A DNA stretch of 64,000 nt from Nostocoides sp. (lineage in GTDB: Bacteria; Actinomycetota; Actinomycetes; Actinomycetales; Dermatophilaceae): assembly GCA_016702415.1 (NCBI GenBank), contig JADJEA010000029.1:186001-250000 (forward strand), given 5' to 3'. This document shows positions 28,873-38,097 of the stretch, piece by piece. The notes beneath the pieces were generated by a model. That model saw only the letters and a list, made by a program, of their open reading frames with translations. It was not told where the DNA came from and searched no databases. The stretch's first letter is position 1. Each line of letters opens with the position of its first letter. A program made the position numbers and the translations under genes.

Positions 28873-29733
28873 GTGCCCGAGTTGCCCGAGGTCGAGGCGC
28901 TGCGCGCCTTCTTGGAGTCGCGCGCCGTCGGTGAGGCGGTCGTCGGCGTGGAGTTGGGCTCGTTCACGGTCCTCAAGACCGTGCTCCCCCCACCCGACGC
29001 CCTCGTCGGTGCGCCGGTGGAGACCGTGTCCAGGCATGGGAAGTTCCTCGATCTCGACTGTGGCGGAACCCATTTCGTTTTCCATCTGGCCAGGGCGGGA
29101 TGGCTGCGCTGGTCGGATGCCCTGCCGGCGACGACGATCCGCCCGGGCAAGTCGCCGATCGCCGTGCGGGTGCGTCTCTCCGACGGAAGCGGATTCGATC
29201 TGACGGAGGCGGGGACGAAGAAGAGGCTCGCGGCATACGTCGTCGGCGATCCGTCCCAAGTGCCCGGGATCGCCACGCTCGGCCCCGACCCGCTCGCGCC
29301 CGGGTTCACCGCGGAGGATCTCGCCGCGATCCTGCGCGGGCGGCGCGCGCAGATCAAAGGCGTCCTGCGCGACCAGGGCATCCTCGCGGGCATCGGCAAT
29401 GCCTACTCCGACGAGATCCTCCACGTCGCCCGGATGTCGCCCTTCGCGATCGCCTCGTCCCTGGACGAGGCCGCCGTCGCCCGGTTGTATGCCGCCCTCC
29501 GCGACACCCTCGCCGGTGCCGTCGCCGCGGCCACCGGCAAACCCGCCGCCGAGTTGAAGGACGCGAAACGCGCCGGGATGCGGGTCCACGGCCGCACCGG
29601 GCTGGCCTGCCCCGCGTGCGGGGACATCGTCCGGGAGGTCAGCTTCGCCGATTCCTCGCTGCAGTACTGCGCGACCTGCCAAACGGGCGGCAAGCCGCTG
29701 GCCGACCGGCGAACCTCGAAGTTCCTCAAGTAG
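28873..29733 (+). CDS. Formamidopyrimidine-DNA glycosylase family protein (Fpg/Nei-like)
   Basis: A 286-residue base-excision repair glycosylase/AP lyase. It begins PELPEVEALR after the start, giving the catalytic N-terminal proline and glutamate. The conserved lysine is in SRHGKFLDL, and the helix-two-turn-helix reads GILAGIGNAYSDEIL. The C-terminal zinc finger has CPACGD and CATC, ending in RRTSKFLK. It starts at GTG 28873 with AGGGAGGA just upstream; no ATG fits. It removes oxidised bases from DNA. Whether it prefers purines (Fpg) or pyrimidines (Nei) cannot be decided here. Confidence 0.93.
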   Translation: MPELPEVEALRAFLESRAVGEAVVGVELGSFTVLKTVLPPPDALVGAPVETVSRHGKFLDLDCGGTHFVFHLARAGWLRWSDALPATTIRPGKSPIAVRVRLSDGSGFDLTEAGTKKRLAAYVVGDPSQVPGIATLGPDPLAPGFTAEDLAAILRGRRAQIKGVLRDQGILAGIGNAYSDEILHVARMSPFAIASSLDEAAVARLYAALRDTLAGAVAAATGKPAAELKDAKRAGMRVHGRTGLACPACGDIVREVSFADSSLQYCATCQTGGKPLADRRTSKFLK

Positions 29734-29763
29734 CCGCTCCCTCGATCGTCTAGGGTCGGGCCG

Positions 29764-31392
29764 GTGAGTACCCCCACGCCCGAGCCCACGCCGGACCACC
29801 CCACGACGGAACCCACCACACCGGAACCCACCACCCCGGAACCCACCACCCCGGGCCCCCAGGCCACACCGGAACCCCAGGCCACGCACACCACCGGTCA
29901 CCCCGGGACGGTCATCGCCACCTCCACCTCGACGACCCGGACGACAACGAGCGCGGCCGCGCCCACGGACGCGCTGGTGACCACGCGGCATACGGTCGAC
30001 ACCGTCTCGGGCACCCTCGCCTACACCGCGACGGCGGGCCGGATCGCCCTGCACGGGGAGGCGTATGCCGCCGGTGTCTTCTCCGGGACCGAGGCCAAGG
30101 CTCCGGCCTTCCTCACGGCATACACCCTCGACGGGGCAGACCCGAGCGAGCGTCCGGTCGCATTCGTCTTCAATGGCGGCCCCGGCAGCGCGAGTGTCTG
30201 GCTGCACCTGGGCCTGCTCGGTCCGAGGCGGGTGGTGGCCGGGGACGCCGGGAGCCCGGCCGCGCCCCCCGGCGGCCTCCTCGACAATGCCGAAACCCTT
30301 CTCGCGCATTGTGATCTCGTCTTCATCGACCCGATGTCGACGGGCTACAGCCGCGCGGTGGAGGGCAAGAAGCCCGGGGATTACCACGGGTTCGCCGCCG
30401 ACATCGAGTCGATCGGCGAGATCGTCCGGTTGTGGACGAGCCGCAATAGCCGCTGGCTCTCGCCCAAGTTCGTCATCGGCGAGTCGTATGGCACGCTGCG
30501 CGGGGCCGCGCTGGCCGAGCATCTCCAGCGCCGCCACGGGCTCTATCTCAACGGGCTGGTCCTCATCTCCAGCGTCCTCGACCTCGCCTCGATCGACTTC
30601 GAGAACCAACGCAACGACCGGGCGCACGCGCTCTACCTCCCGTTCTATGCCGCCACCGCGCACTACCACGGCCGCTTTCCCGGCCGCACCCGCGACGAGG
30701 TCGTCGCGCAGGCCCAGGCGTATGCCGACCGCGACTACCCGTGGGTCCTCTCCCGTGGCGCTCGCCTCACCCCGGCGCAGCGGGCCGAGGCCGTCGCGAC
30801 GCTGGCGGCATTGACCGGACTGAGCGAGGACTACGTCGACCGGGCGGACCTGCGTATCGAGCACTGGCGCTTCTTCGGGGAACTGCTGCGCGACCAGCGC
30901 CGGACCGTCGGCCGGCTGGACTCGCGCTTCACCGGCCCGGCCGGGAGCGGGATCGCCGAAGCGATGGACGCCGATCCGTCCATGGATGCGATCGACGGCG
31001 CCTACACCGCCGCGATCAACCACTACCTGCGCGCCGAACTGGAGTACTCCAGCGATCTGCCCTACGAGCGAATCTCCGAGCGGGTCAACCCGTGGTCGTA
31101 TGCCGAGTTCGAGGGCCGCCCGATCGACGTCTCCCCGCTGCTGGAACGGGCCATGCGACAGAACCCGCACCTGCGGGTCCACGTCGCGTTCGGGGTCTAC
31201 GACGGGGCCACCCCGCCGGCGGCGGCGGAGCAGGTGCTGGCGCTGCTGCGGCTACCGGAGGGATTGCGCGCCAATATCGAGCGGGCCTACTACGACGCCG
31301 GGCACATGATGTACGTCCACGAGGAGTCCCGCGTCCGCCAGAGCGCCGACCTCGCCGACTTCGTCACGCGCGCCAGCCGCCGGGAGGGCTGA
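29764..31392 (+). CDS. Serine carboxypeptidase-like protein (peptidase family S10)
   Basis: A 542-residue S10 peptidase-like protein with the complete triad: Ser241 in GESYGT, Asp480 in VYDGATP and His514 in DAGHMMY. The oxyanion region is FVFNGGPGSAS. The first 65 residues are a Pro/Thr/Glu-rich tail with TTPEP repeats and no clear signal peptide, so the protein may be cytosolic, as with many bacterial S10 homologues. It starts at GTG 29764, 30 bp after the Fpg-type gene. Family members release C-terminal amino acids; the substrate here is unknown. Confidence 0.9.
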   Translation: MSTPTPEPTPDHPTTEPTTPEPTTPEPTTPGPQATPEPQATHTTGHPGTVIATSTSTTRTTTSAAAPTDALVTTRHTVDTVSGTLAYTATAGRIALHGEAYAAGVFSGTEAKAPAFLTAYTLDGADPSERPVAFVFNGGPGSASVWLHLGLLGPRRVVAGDAGSPAAPPGGLLDNAETLLAHCDLVFIDPMSTGYSRAVEGKKPGDYHGFAADIESIGEIVRLWTSRNSRWLSPKFVIGESYGTLRGAALAEHLQRRHGLYLNGLVLISSVLDLASIDFENQRNDRAHALYLPFYAATAHYHGRFPGRTRDEVVAQAQAYADRDYPWVLSRGARLTPAQRAEAVATLAALTGLSEDYVDRADLRIEHWRFFGELLRDQRRTVGRLDSRFTGPAGSGIAEAMDADPSMDAIDGAYTAAINHYLRAELEYSSDLPYERISERVNPWSYAEFEGRPIDVSPLLERAMRQNPHLRVHVAFGVYDGATPPAAAEQVLALLRLPEGLRANIERAYYDAGHMMYVHEESRVRQSADLADFVTRASRREG

Positions 31393-31489
31393 CCCGGGCT
31401 GCTGCCCACTGACGGAGTGCCGGCGACTCGCTGACCGCCGGAGTCCGCGCGGGTCCTCGACCGGCGCCGACTCGCTAGGCTCCGGTCTC

Positions 31490-32049
31490 ATGGCGTGGTT
31501 CACGCGCAAGAAGGGGGCGTCGGCCGAGGAGCCGGCCGCGCCTGAGTCGTCGCCCGGCAGAGGGCTCGCCAGCCCAGCCGGGGCGGTGCACACGCGCTGT
31601 CGGCCCTCGAGACCGACGAGTCGCTGCTCGACGAGTCCGGCCTCGGTCCCCTGCGTCCGCGGGAGCGCGGCCTCGGCGACCGGGAGCGCGCCCGGATCGC
31701 GGACGCGCTCGCCGCCCTCGCCGACGCCGGCGTGGCGGTGGACGACATCGGGAGTGTGGGGTCGGCATACGACAGGGCGTATGCCGAATGGGCCGCCGCC
31801 CGCCGGCGCGGCGACCACGACGCGATCGTCGAACGGTTCGCGATCGGGATCGGGGAGCACCTCGCGCGGCATACCGACCTGCGGTGGCGGATCGTCACCG
31901 ACGTCTTCGGCACCGACCTGGCCCTGGCCGACGAACGCGATGGTGACTTCGTCGTCGTCCCCGGCAACCTCGTCGCGGCTCGGTGGATGCGAGGCGAGAC
32001 CGGGTGGATCCCCGGCGTCGTCGGTCACCTGGTCCGGCTCCGTGGCTGA
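31490..32049 (+). pseudogene. DUF3806-like small protein, N-terminal frameshift
   Basis: The C-terminal 150 residues read well in one frame (ALSALETDES onward, then WRIVTDVFGTDLALADERD and FVVVPGNLVAARW), a pattern I associate with DUF3806. This frame has no usable start. The only good start, ATG 31490 (MAWFTRKKGASAEE), is in another frame that must shift between about 31546 and 31600. One missing base would join them. As read, only a GTG at 31732 could start a 105-residue fragment. The following DUF202 gene overlaps its stop. Confidence 0.55.
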
Positions 32050-32422
32050 GGACGGGCGGACCGGCCGATTCGAGCGCGCGGTGCTCGGGCACGGCAGCGA
32101 GCCGGACCCGCGCTACAGCCTGGCCAACGAGCGCACCTTCCTCGCGTGGATCCGCACGAGCCTGACCTTGCTGGCCGGCGGGGTCGCCGTCGAAGCATTT
32201 GCGGCGGGCGCGCTGGGCATCGTCTCCCGCCGGGTGCTCGCCCTCGGCCTGATCTGCCTGGGCATGATGCTCGCCGCGGCGTCGTGCTGGCGCTGGGTCA
32301 CCCTCGAGCGGGCCATGCGGCAGAACCGGCCCCTCCCCCTGAACCCGATCGCCCTCGTCCTCGCCGCCGGCGTCACGCTCGCGGCCGCCGGGCTGGGCGT
32401 GTCCGTCGTCCTGCACGGCTGA
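32042..32422 (+). CDS. DUF202 family membrane protein (YidH-like), copy 1
   Basis: A 126-residue protein with the DUF202 signature DPRYSLANERTFLAWIRTSL followed by three hydrophobic segments. Function is unknown; related domains occur in vacuolar transporter chaperones and YidH proteins. The GTG start at 32042 overlaps the stop of the DUF3806-like gene. A second DUF202 gene follows 6 bp later, the usual paired arrangement. Confidence 0.85.
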   Translation: MAEDGRTGRFERAVLGHGSEPDPRYSLANERTFLAWIRTSLTLLAGGVAVEAFAAGALGIVSRRVLALGLICLGMMLAAASCWRWVTLERAMRQNRPLPLNPIALVLAAGVTLAAAGLGVSVVLHG

Positions 32423-32428
32423 GGCATC

Positions 32429-32785
32429 ATGGCCCGGCGACGGCGGGTGGCGGACCGGGAAGCTGCTGCGGTGGAGGCACGCGATATCGGCCTCGCCGCG
32501 GAACGCACCGACCTCTCGTGGGGCCGGACCCTGCTCGCGGTCATGACGGTCTCGTCGCTCTTCCTCAAGTGGCTCCCGATTGTCGGGATCGTCACCGCCG
32601 TCCCGCTCGCTGCCGGCATCCTCACGGCGCTGACCTTGGCCCGGCTGCGCTACCGCCGCCGCGATGAGGTCGTGCACGGCCACGGCAGTGCCGCCGAGGA
32701 GGTATGCGCGCTGACCGCCCTCGTCCTGCTCGTCGGCCTCGCGGCCCTGGCCGTGGTTCTCCGCGCCGGCTCGGGACCGGGCTAG
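32429..32785 (+). CDS. DUF202 family membrane protein, copy 2
   Basis: A 118-residue partner of the preceding DUF202 protein. It has the core GLAAERTDLSWGRTLLA and three hydrophobic segments. It starts at ATG 32429 and ends 96 bp before the DUF808 gene. The two DUF202 proteins probably form one complex. Confidence 0.83.
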   Translation: MARRRRVADREAAAVEARDIGLAAERTDLSWGRTLLAVMTVSSLFLKWLPIVGIVTAVPLAAGILTALTLARLRYRRRDEVVHGHGSAAEEVCALTALVLLVGLAALAVVLRAGSGPG

Positions 32786-32881
32786 GCTGGTCCCTCCCCG
32801 TTGACCTCACGAGCGCCGACCCGCGCGGTCCACCCGTGACCGCCGCCTCCGGCGCAGCCGACCGACCGAAGGAGCCCGCCC

Positions 32882-33823
<942 letters not shown>

Positions 33824-33833
33824 CCCCTCAGGG

Positions 33834-35153
33834 TCAGGCGGTCGCGAGCACCGACCGATAGATCTCCAGCCCGGCCCGCGCCTCCTCGTCGGTGACGACA
33901 CAGGGCGGCACGACGTGAATCCGGTTGTCCTGCACGAACGGCAGCATGCCCGCCGCGAGGAGCGCCGACTTGATCGCCCCCATGCGTGCGGCCGACAGGG
34001 GCGCCCGGGTCTCGCGGTCCTCGACGAGTTCGATGGCCCAGAAGACCCCGAGGCCGCGCACCTCGCCGATGATCTGGATGTCGGCCGCCAGTGCCTCCAG
34101 GCCGGGCCCGAGGACATCGCGTCCGATGCGGCCGGCGTTGTCCACGACACCCTCGTCCGCCATCGCCGTTAGCGCCCCGACGATCGACGCCATCGCCAGC
34201 GGGTGCCCGGAGTAGGTCAGCCCACCCGGGAAGACCCGCTCGTCGAAGGCCTTGGCGACCGGCTCGCTGAGGATCACCCCGCCGGCGGGCACATAGCCGG
34301 AGTTGACCCCCTTGGCGAAGGTGATCAGGTCGGGCACGACGCCGTAGTTGTCGAGCGCGAGCCACGTCCCGGTGCGCCCGAACCCCGCCATCACCTCGTC
34401 GAGGATCAGGAGTATGCCGTGTTGCCGCGCGAGTTCGCGCACCCCCGCGAGATAGCCGGGCGGCGGCGGGAGGACGCCCGCGGTGCCGGGGACCGTCTCG
34501 AGCAGGATCGCCGCGATGGTCGCCGGCCCCTCGGCCTCGATGACCCGGCGCAGGTGGTGCAGCGCGCGCTCGCACTCCTCTTCCGGGGTGGTCGCCCAGA
34601 ACTCCGACCGATAAAGGTAGGGACCGAAGAAGTGGACGTGCCCGCGGGCGAACTCGTTCGGCATACGGCGCCAGTCGCCGGTGGCGACGATCGCGGCCCC
34701 GGTGTTGCCGTGGTAGCTGCGATAGGTGGACAGGACCTTGTCCCGGCCGGTCTGCAGGCGCGCCATGCGGATCGCGTTCTCATTGGCGTCGGCGCCGCCA
34801 TTGGTGAAGAACACCTTGGTGAATCCGCCGGGGGCCCGGTCCAGGATCAGCCGCGCGGCCTCGCCGCGCACGCGGGAGCCGTATGCCGGGGCGACCGTCG
34901 CGAGGATCTCCGCCTGGTCCTTGATCGCCTGGACGACCCGCGGGTGCTCGTGCCCGATGTTGACATTGACGAGCATGCTCGAGAAGTCGAGATAGTCGCG
35001 GCCCGACGCGTCGCGCACCCGGCACCCGCTGCCGCCGACCAACTCCAGCGGCGCCAACGTCGCCTGGGCAGACCACGAATGGAAGACCAGCTCCGGGTCG
35101 TGCATGGGGCCGTCGTGCATGGGGCCGTCGGTGCTCAGGGGTGCGCTGCTCAT
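33834..35153 (-). CDS. Class III aminotransferase (omega-amino acid/taurine type)
   Basis: A 439-residue fold-type I PLP aminotransferase. The PLP lysine is Lys281 in TFAKGVNSGYVPAGG. Other marks are FFTNGGADANENAIRMAR and ILDEVMAGFGRTG. Sequence style is that of omega-amino acid:pyruvate or taurine:pyruvate aminotransferases, but the amino donor is not clear. It starts at ATG 35153. Upstream on its sense strand lie five 14-bp tandem repeats (35166-35235). Confidence 0.9.
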   Translation of the reverse strand: MSSAPLSTDGPMHDGPMHDPELVFHSWSAQATLAPLELVGGSGCRVRDASGRDYLDFSSMLVNVNIGHEHPRVVQAIKDQAEILATVAPAYGSRVRGEAARLILDRAPGGFTKVFFTNGGADANENAIRMARLQTGRDKVLSTYRSYHGNTGAAIVATGDWRRMPNEFARGHVHFFGPYLYRSEFWATTPEEECERALHHLRRVIEAEGPATIAAILLETVPGTAGVLPPPPGYLAGVRELARQHGILLILDEVMAGFGRTGTWLALDNYGVVPDLITFAKGVNSGYVPAGGVILSEPVAKAFDERVFPGGLTYSGHPLAMASIVGALTAMADEGVVDNAGRIGRDVLGPGLEALAADIQIIGEVRGLGVFWAIELVEDRETRAPLSAARMGAIKSALLAAGMLPFVQDNRIHVVPPCVVTDEEARAGLEIYRSVLATA

Positions 35154-35165
35154 ACGAGGTGTCCT

Positions 35166-35235
35166 TCCGTGCTGGTCTGTCCGTGCGGGTCTCTCCGTAC
35201 GGGTCTGGCGGTGCTGGTCTGGCGGTGCGGGGTCC
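35166..35235 (-). repeat. 14-bp tandem repeat, five units
   Basis: Plus-strand units TCCGTGCTGGTCTG, TCCGTGCGGGTCTC, TCCGTACGGGTCTG, GCGGTGCTGGTCTG and a last degenerate one. On the sense strand of the aminotransferase they read CAGACC-type units, ending 13 bp before its start codon. Confidence 0.8.
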
Positions 35236-35303
35236 GGGACCAGTCTCCCAGGATCGCCGCGGAAGCGCGCCGACGTGACGGCCGGACCAGGCGAACGCGC
35301 CGC

Positions 35304-35368
35304 GTGAGCACGCCGGGTAAGCACGCCGGGTAAGCACGGCGGGTGGGCACGGCGGGTGGGCACGGAAT
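35304..35368. repeat. 13-bp tandem repeat, five units
   Basis: Units GTGAGCACGCCGG, GTAAGCACGCCGG, GTAAGCACGGCGG, GTGGGCACGGCGG and GTGGGCACGGAAT. The GAGCACGCC core resembles the TTGAGCACGCC unit of the 72-bp palindromes, but relatedness is only a guess. Confidence 0.8.
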
Positions 35369-35428
35369 GGGGGTGGGTTTGGGGACTTGGGCGCCGAACC
35401 CGACGACGGGTATCCTGGCCGCCGCGCC

Positions 35429-35444
35429 AGAAAGCGCTATCACG
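35429..35444. promoter_or_regulatory. LacI-family-type operator, copy 2, before glycogen phosphorylase
   Basis: AGAAAGCGCTATCACG lies about 70 bp before the glgP start. It shares the exact 15-mer GAAAGCGCTATCACG with the site at 18104-18118. A LacI/MalR-like sugar regulator is the likely binder, which fits control of glycogen breakdown. Confidence 0.65.
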
Positions 35445-35512
35445 CGCGCCCGCCTCCTCATCGACGAGGGGTCAACGGGCGCGTGACCCGTTTCCCGAAG
35501 GGACCCCTGCAC

Positions 35513-38080
35513 GTGAGCGTGTATCAGCCGTTCGCCACCGCCTTGGACGCGTTCCCGGCCGACGAGTCGCCGACGACGGAAGAGCACCGCTACGGGCCGG
35601 AGTTCCCCGCGACGCACCCGCTGGCCAATGGGCCCGTGGTCTCGCCGCCGCACTCCGTCGAGGGGTTCGTCCGGGAGTTCCTCCGCGAACTCAACTACGG
35701 CCAGGGCGTGGCCCTGAAGCGCTCGACGGTCAACGACCAGTACCTCGCGCTCGCGCGCACGGTCGCCCACTATCTCGCCGCCCGCTGGCTCGAGACCGGT
35801 CGGACGACCCGTCAGAGCGGGGCCAAGACGATCGGTTACCTCTCCGCCGAGTACCTCCTCGGCCGGCAACTCGGCAATGCCCTCCTGGCCACCGACCTGC
35901 GTGACATCGTCGAGGAAGGCCTGGCCGCGTGCGGGATCAACCTCGCCACGCTGCGCGCCCAAGAAGTCGAGCCGGGGCTGGGCAATGGCGGCCTCGGCCG
36001 GCTGGCCGCGTGCTTCATCGACTCCCTGGCGACGATGAATATCCCGTGCATCGGTTACGGCATCCGCTACGAATACGGCATCTTCCGGCAGACCTTCGTC
36101 GAAGGCCGCCAGGTCGAGCAGCCGGACGCGTGGCTGGCGCTGGGCTCGCCGTGGGAGTTCCCGCACCCGGAGAACGCGGTCCGGGTCGACTTCGGTGGGC
36201 ACACTCAGACGTATGCCGACGAGGACGGCACCCCGCGGACCCGCTGGGTGCCGGAGTGGAATGTCCTGGGCATCCCCTACAACTACATGGTCCCCGGCTA
36301 CCACAACGGCCGCGTCAACACCCTGCGCTTGTGGAGCGCGGTCGCGACCAAGGCCTTCGACCTGGCCATCTTCAACTCCGGCGACTACGCCGAGGCCGTG
36401 CGCGCGCAGACATTCGCCGAGAACATCTCCAAGGTTCTCTACCCGGAGGACTCCACCCCCCAGGGCCGCGAGCTGCGCCTGCAGCAGCAGTACTTCTTCG
36501 TCGCATGCTCGCTGCGCGACTTCATCGACCGGGAGTTGCCGCAGGACTTCGACCTCGCCGATCTGCCCGACCGGATCATCTTCCAGCTCAACGACACTCA
36601 CCCGGTCATCGCGGTGCCGGAGCTCATGCGGCTGCTCGTCGACGAGCGCAAGATGGACTGGGACCAGGCGTGGGCGATCACCCAGAAGTGCTTCGCCTAC
36701 ACCTGCCACACGCTGCTTCCGGAGGCGTTGGAGGTCTGGCCCACCGACCTCCTCGGCCGGCTCCTGCCGCGCCACCTCGAGATCATCTACCGCATCAACG
36801 ACGAGTTCCTCACCGAGGTCCGCGAGGCTTTCCCCGGTGACGAGATGCGCATTCGCCGGATGTCGATCGTCACCGACTATCCCGAGCGTGCCGTCCGGAT
36901 GGCCTATCTCGCCACCGTTGCCGGCTCCAAGGTCAACGGTGTCGCTGCGCTTCACTCCCAGTTGCTGCGCGACAAGGTGCTCCCGGACTTCTCCGAGTTC
37001 TGGCCCGACAAGTTCACCAATGTCACCAATGGCGTCACCCCGCGCCGGTTCATCCGCTTGGCCAACTGGAACTTCTCCCGGCTCATCAACGAGACCATCG
37101 GGGTCGGGTGGGTCACCGATCTCGATCGGCTCGCCGAACTCGAGCCGTATGCCGAGGACGCCGACTTCCGCGCCCGCTTCCGTGAGGTGAAGGTCGCCAA
37201 CAAGGAGCGCCTGCGGATGCTGCTCGAGGCGAGGGACGGCATACTCCTCCCGCATGACCACATGCTCGACGTGATGGTCAAGCGCCTCCACGAATACAAG
37301 CGACAGACGCTGAAACTGCTCCACATCGTCTCTGTCTACGAGCAGATCATCTCCGGTGAGGTCGATCCCGCCTCCGTCACGCCGCGGACCTTCGTCTTCG
37401 GCGCCAAGGCGGCGCCCGGATATCGCATGGCCAAGGAGATCATTCATCTCATCAATGCCGTCGGCGCCAGGATCAATAGTGACGAGCGGACCGGCGGCAA
37501 GCTCTTCGTCGCGTTCCCGGCGAACTACAATGTCACGCTCGCCGAGAAGCTCATCCCGGCGGCCGATCTCTCCGAGCAGATCTCTCTCGCCGGAAAGGAA
37601 GCCTCCGGAACGGGCAATATGAAGTTCGCCCTCAACGGGGCGCTGACGATCGGGACCGATGACGGCGCCAATGTCGAGATCCGCAAACTCGTCGGCGACG
37701 ACAATTTCTTCCTCTTCGGGATGACCGAGCCCCAGGTCGCCGAACTCCAGGCGCAGGGCTATGTGCCCAGCCACGTCTACGAGACCAACCCGCTGCTCAA
37801 GCGGGCCATGGACCTGCTCGCGAGTGGGCACTTCACCGAGGGCAATCGCGAATCGGTCGCCCCCGTGGTCTCCGACCTGCTCTACAACGACCGCTTCCTG
37901 ACGCTGGCCGACTTCCAGTCCTATATCGACGCGCAGGCCAAGGTGGACGCGGCGTATGCCGACGAGGACGCCTGGACGCACGCGGCGATCCTCAATGTCG
38001 CCCGGACCGGGTTCTTCTCCTCCGACCGCTCGATGCGCGACTACCTCGACCGCATCTGGCACACCAAGCCGTTGAAGTAG
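35513..38080 (+). CDS. glgP: Glycogen/starch/alpha-glucan phosphorylase
   Basis: An 855-residue glycogen phosphorylase, releasing glucose 1-phosphate from alpha-1,4-glucan ends in the cytosol. Length and motifs match the classical animal/E. coli type: GLGNGGLGRLAACF, WNVLGIPYNYMVPGY, KRLHEYKRQ, and the PLP lysine Lys704 in EASGTGNMKFALNGA. It starts at GTG 35513 with AAGGGA upstream. The LacI-type operator 70 bp upstream suggests sugar-dependent control. No other glycogen genes are near. It is convergent with the Hsp90-like gene, 17 bp apart. Confidence 0.96.
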   Translation: MSVYQPFATALDAFPADESPTTEEHRYGPEFPATHPLANGPVVSPPHSVEGFVREFLRELNYGQGVALKRSTVNDQYLALARTVAHYLAARWLETGRTTRQSGAKTIGYLSAEYLLGRQLGNALLATDLRDIVEEGLAACGINLATLRAQEVEPGLGNGGLGRLAACFIDSLATMNIPCIGYGIRYEYGIFRQTFVEGRQVEQPDAWLALGSPWEFPHPENAVRVDFGGHTQTYADEDGTPRTRWVPEWNVLGIPYNYMVPGYHNGRVNTLRLWSAVATKAFDLAIFNSGDYAEAVRAQTFAENISKVLYPEDSTPQGRELRLQQQYFFVACSLRDFIDRELPQDFDLADLPDRIIFQLNDTHPVIAVPELMRLLVDERKMDWDQAWAITQKCFAYTCHTLLPEALEVWPTDLLGRLLPRHLEIIYRINDEFLTEVREAFPGDEMRIRRMSIVTDYPERAVRMAYLATVAGSKVNGVAALHSQLLRDKVLPDFSEFWPDKFTNVTNGVTPRRFIRLANWNFSRLINETIGVGWVTDLDRLAELEPYAEDADFRARFREVKVANKERLRMLLEARDGILLPHDHMLDVMVKRLHEYKRQTLKLLHIVSVYEQIISGEVDPASVTPRTFVFGAKAAPGYRMAKEIIHLINAVGARINSDERTGGKLFVAFPANYNVTLAEKLIPAADLSEQISLAGKEASGTGNMKFALNGALTIGTDDGANVEIRKLVGDDNFFLFGMTEPQVAELQAQGYVPSHVYETNPLLKRAMDLLASGHFTEGNRESVAPVVSDLLYNDRFLTLADFQSYIDAQAKVDAAYADEDAWTHAAILNVARTGFFSSDRSMRDYLDRIWHTKPLK

Positions 38081-38097
38081 GCCTTCTCGGACCTGCT

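Larger units (their letters stand above)
35154..35512. other. Divergent intergenic region with two tandem arrays and an operator
   Basis: This 359-bp space separates the aminotransferase from glycogen phosphorylase. It holds 14-bp repeats (35166-35235), 13-bp repeats (35304-35368) and a LacI-type operator (35429-35444). No gene is supported. One short open frame upstream of the phosphorylase is not conserved in style. Confidence 0.6.

Noticed and set aside
35304..35368. CRISPR array
   Set aside because: Units are 13 bp and directly adjacent, without unique spacers, and no cas genes are present. The same holds for the other tandem arrays.
35154..35512. Riboswitch upstream of glycogen phosphorylase
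   Set aside because: The only structures are tandem repeats and a LacI-type operator; no conserved riboswitch core was recognisable.
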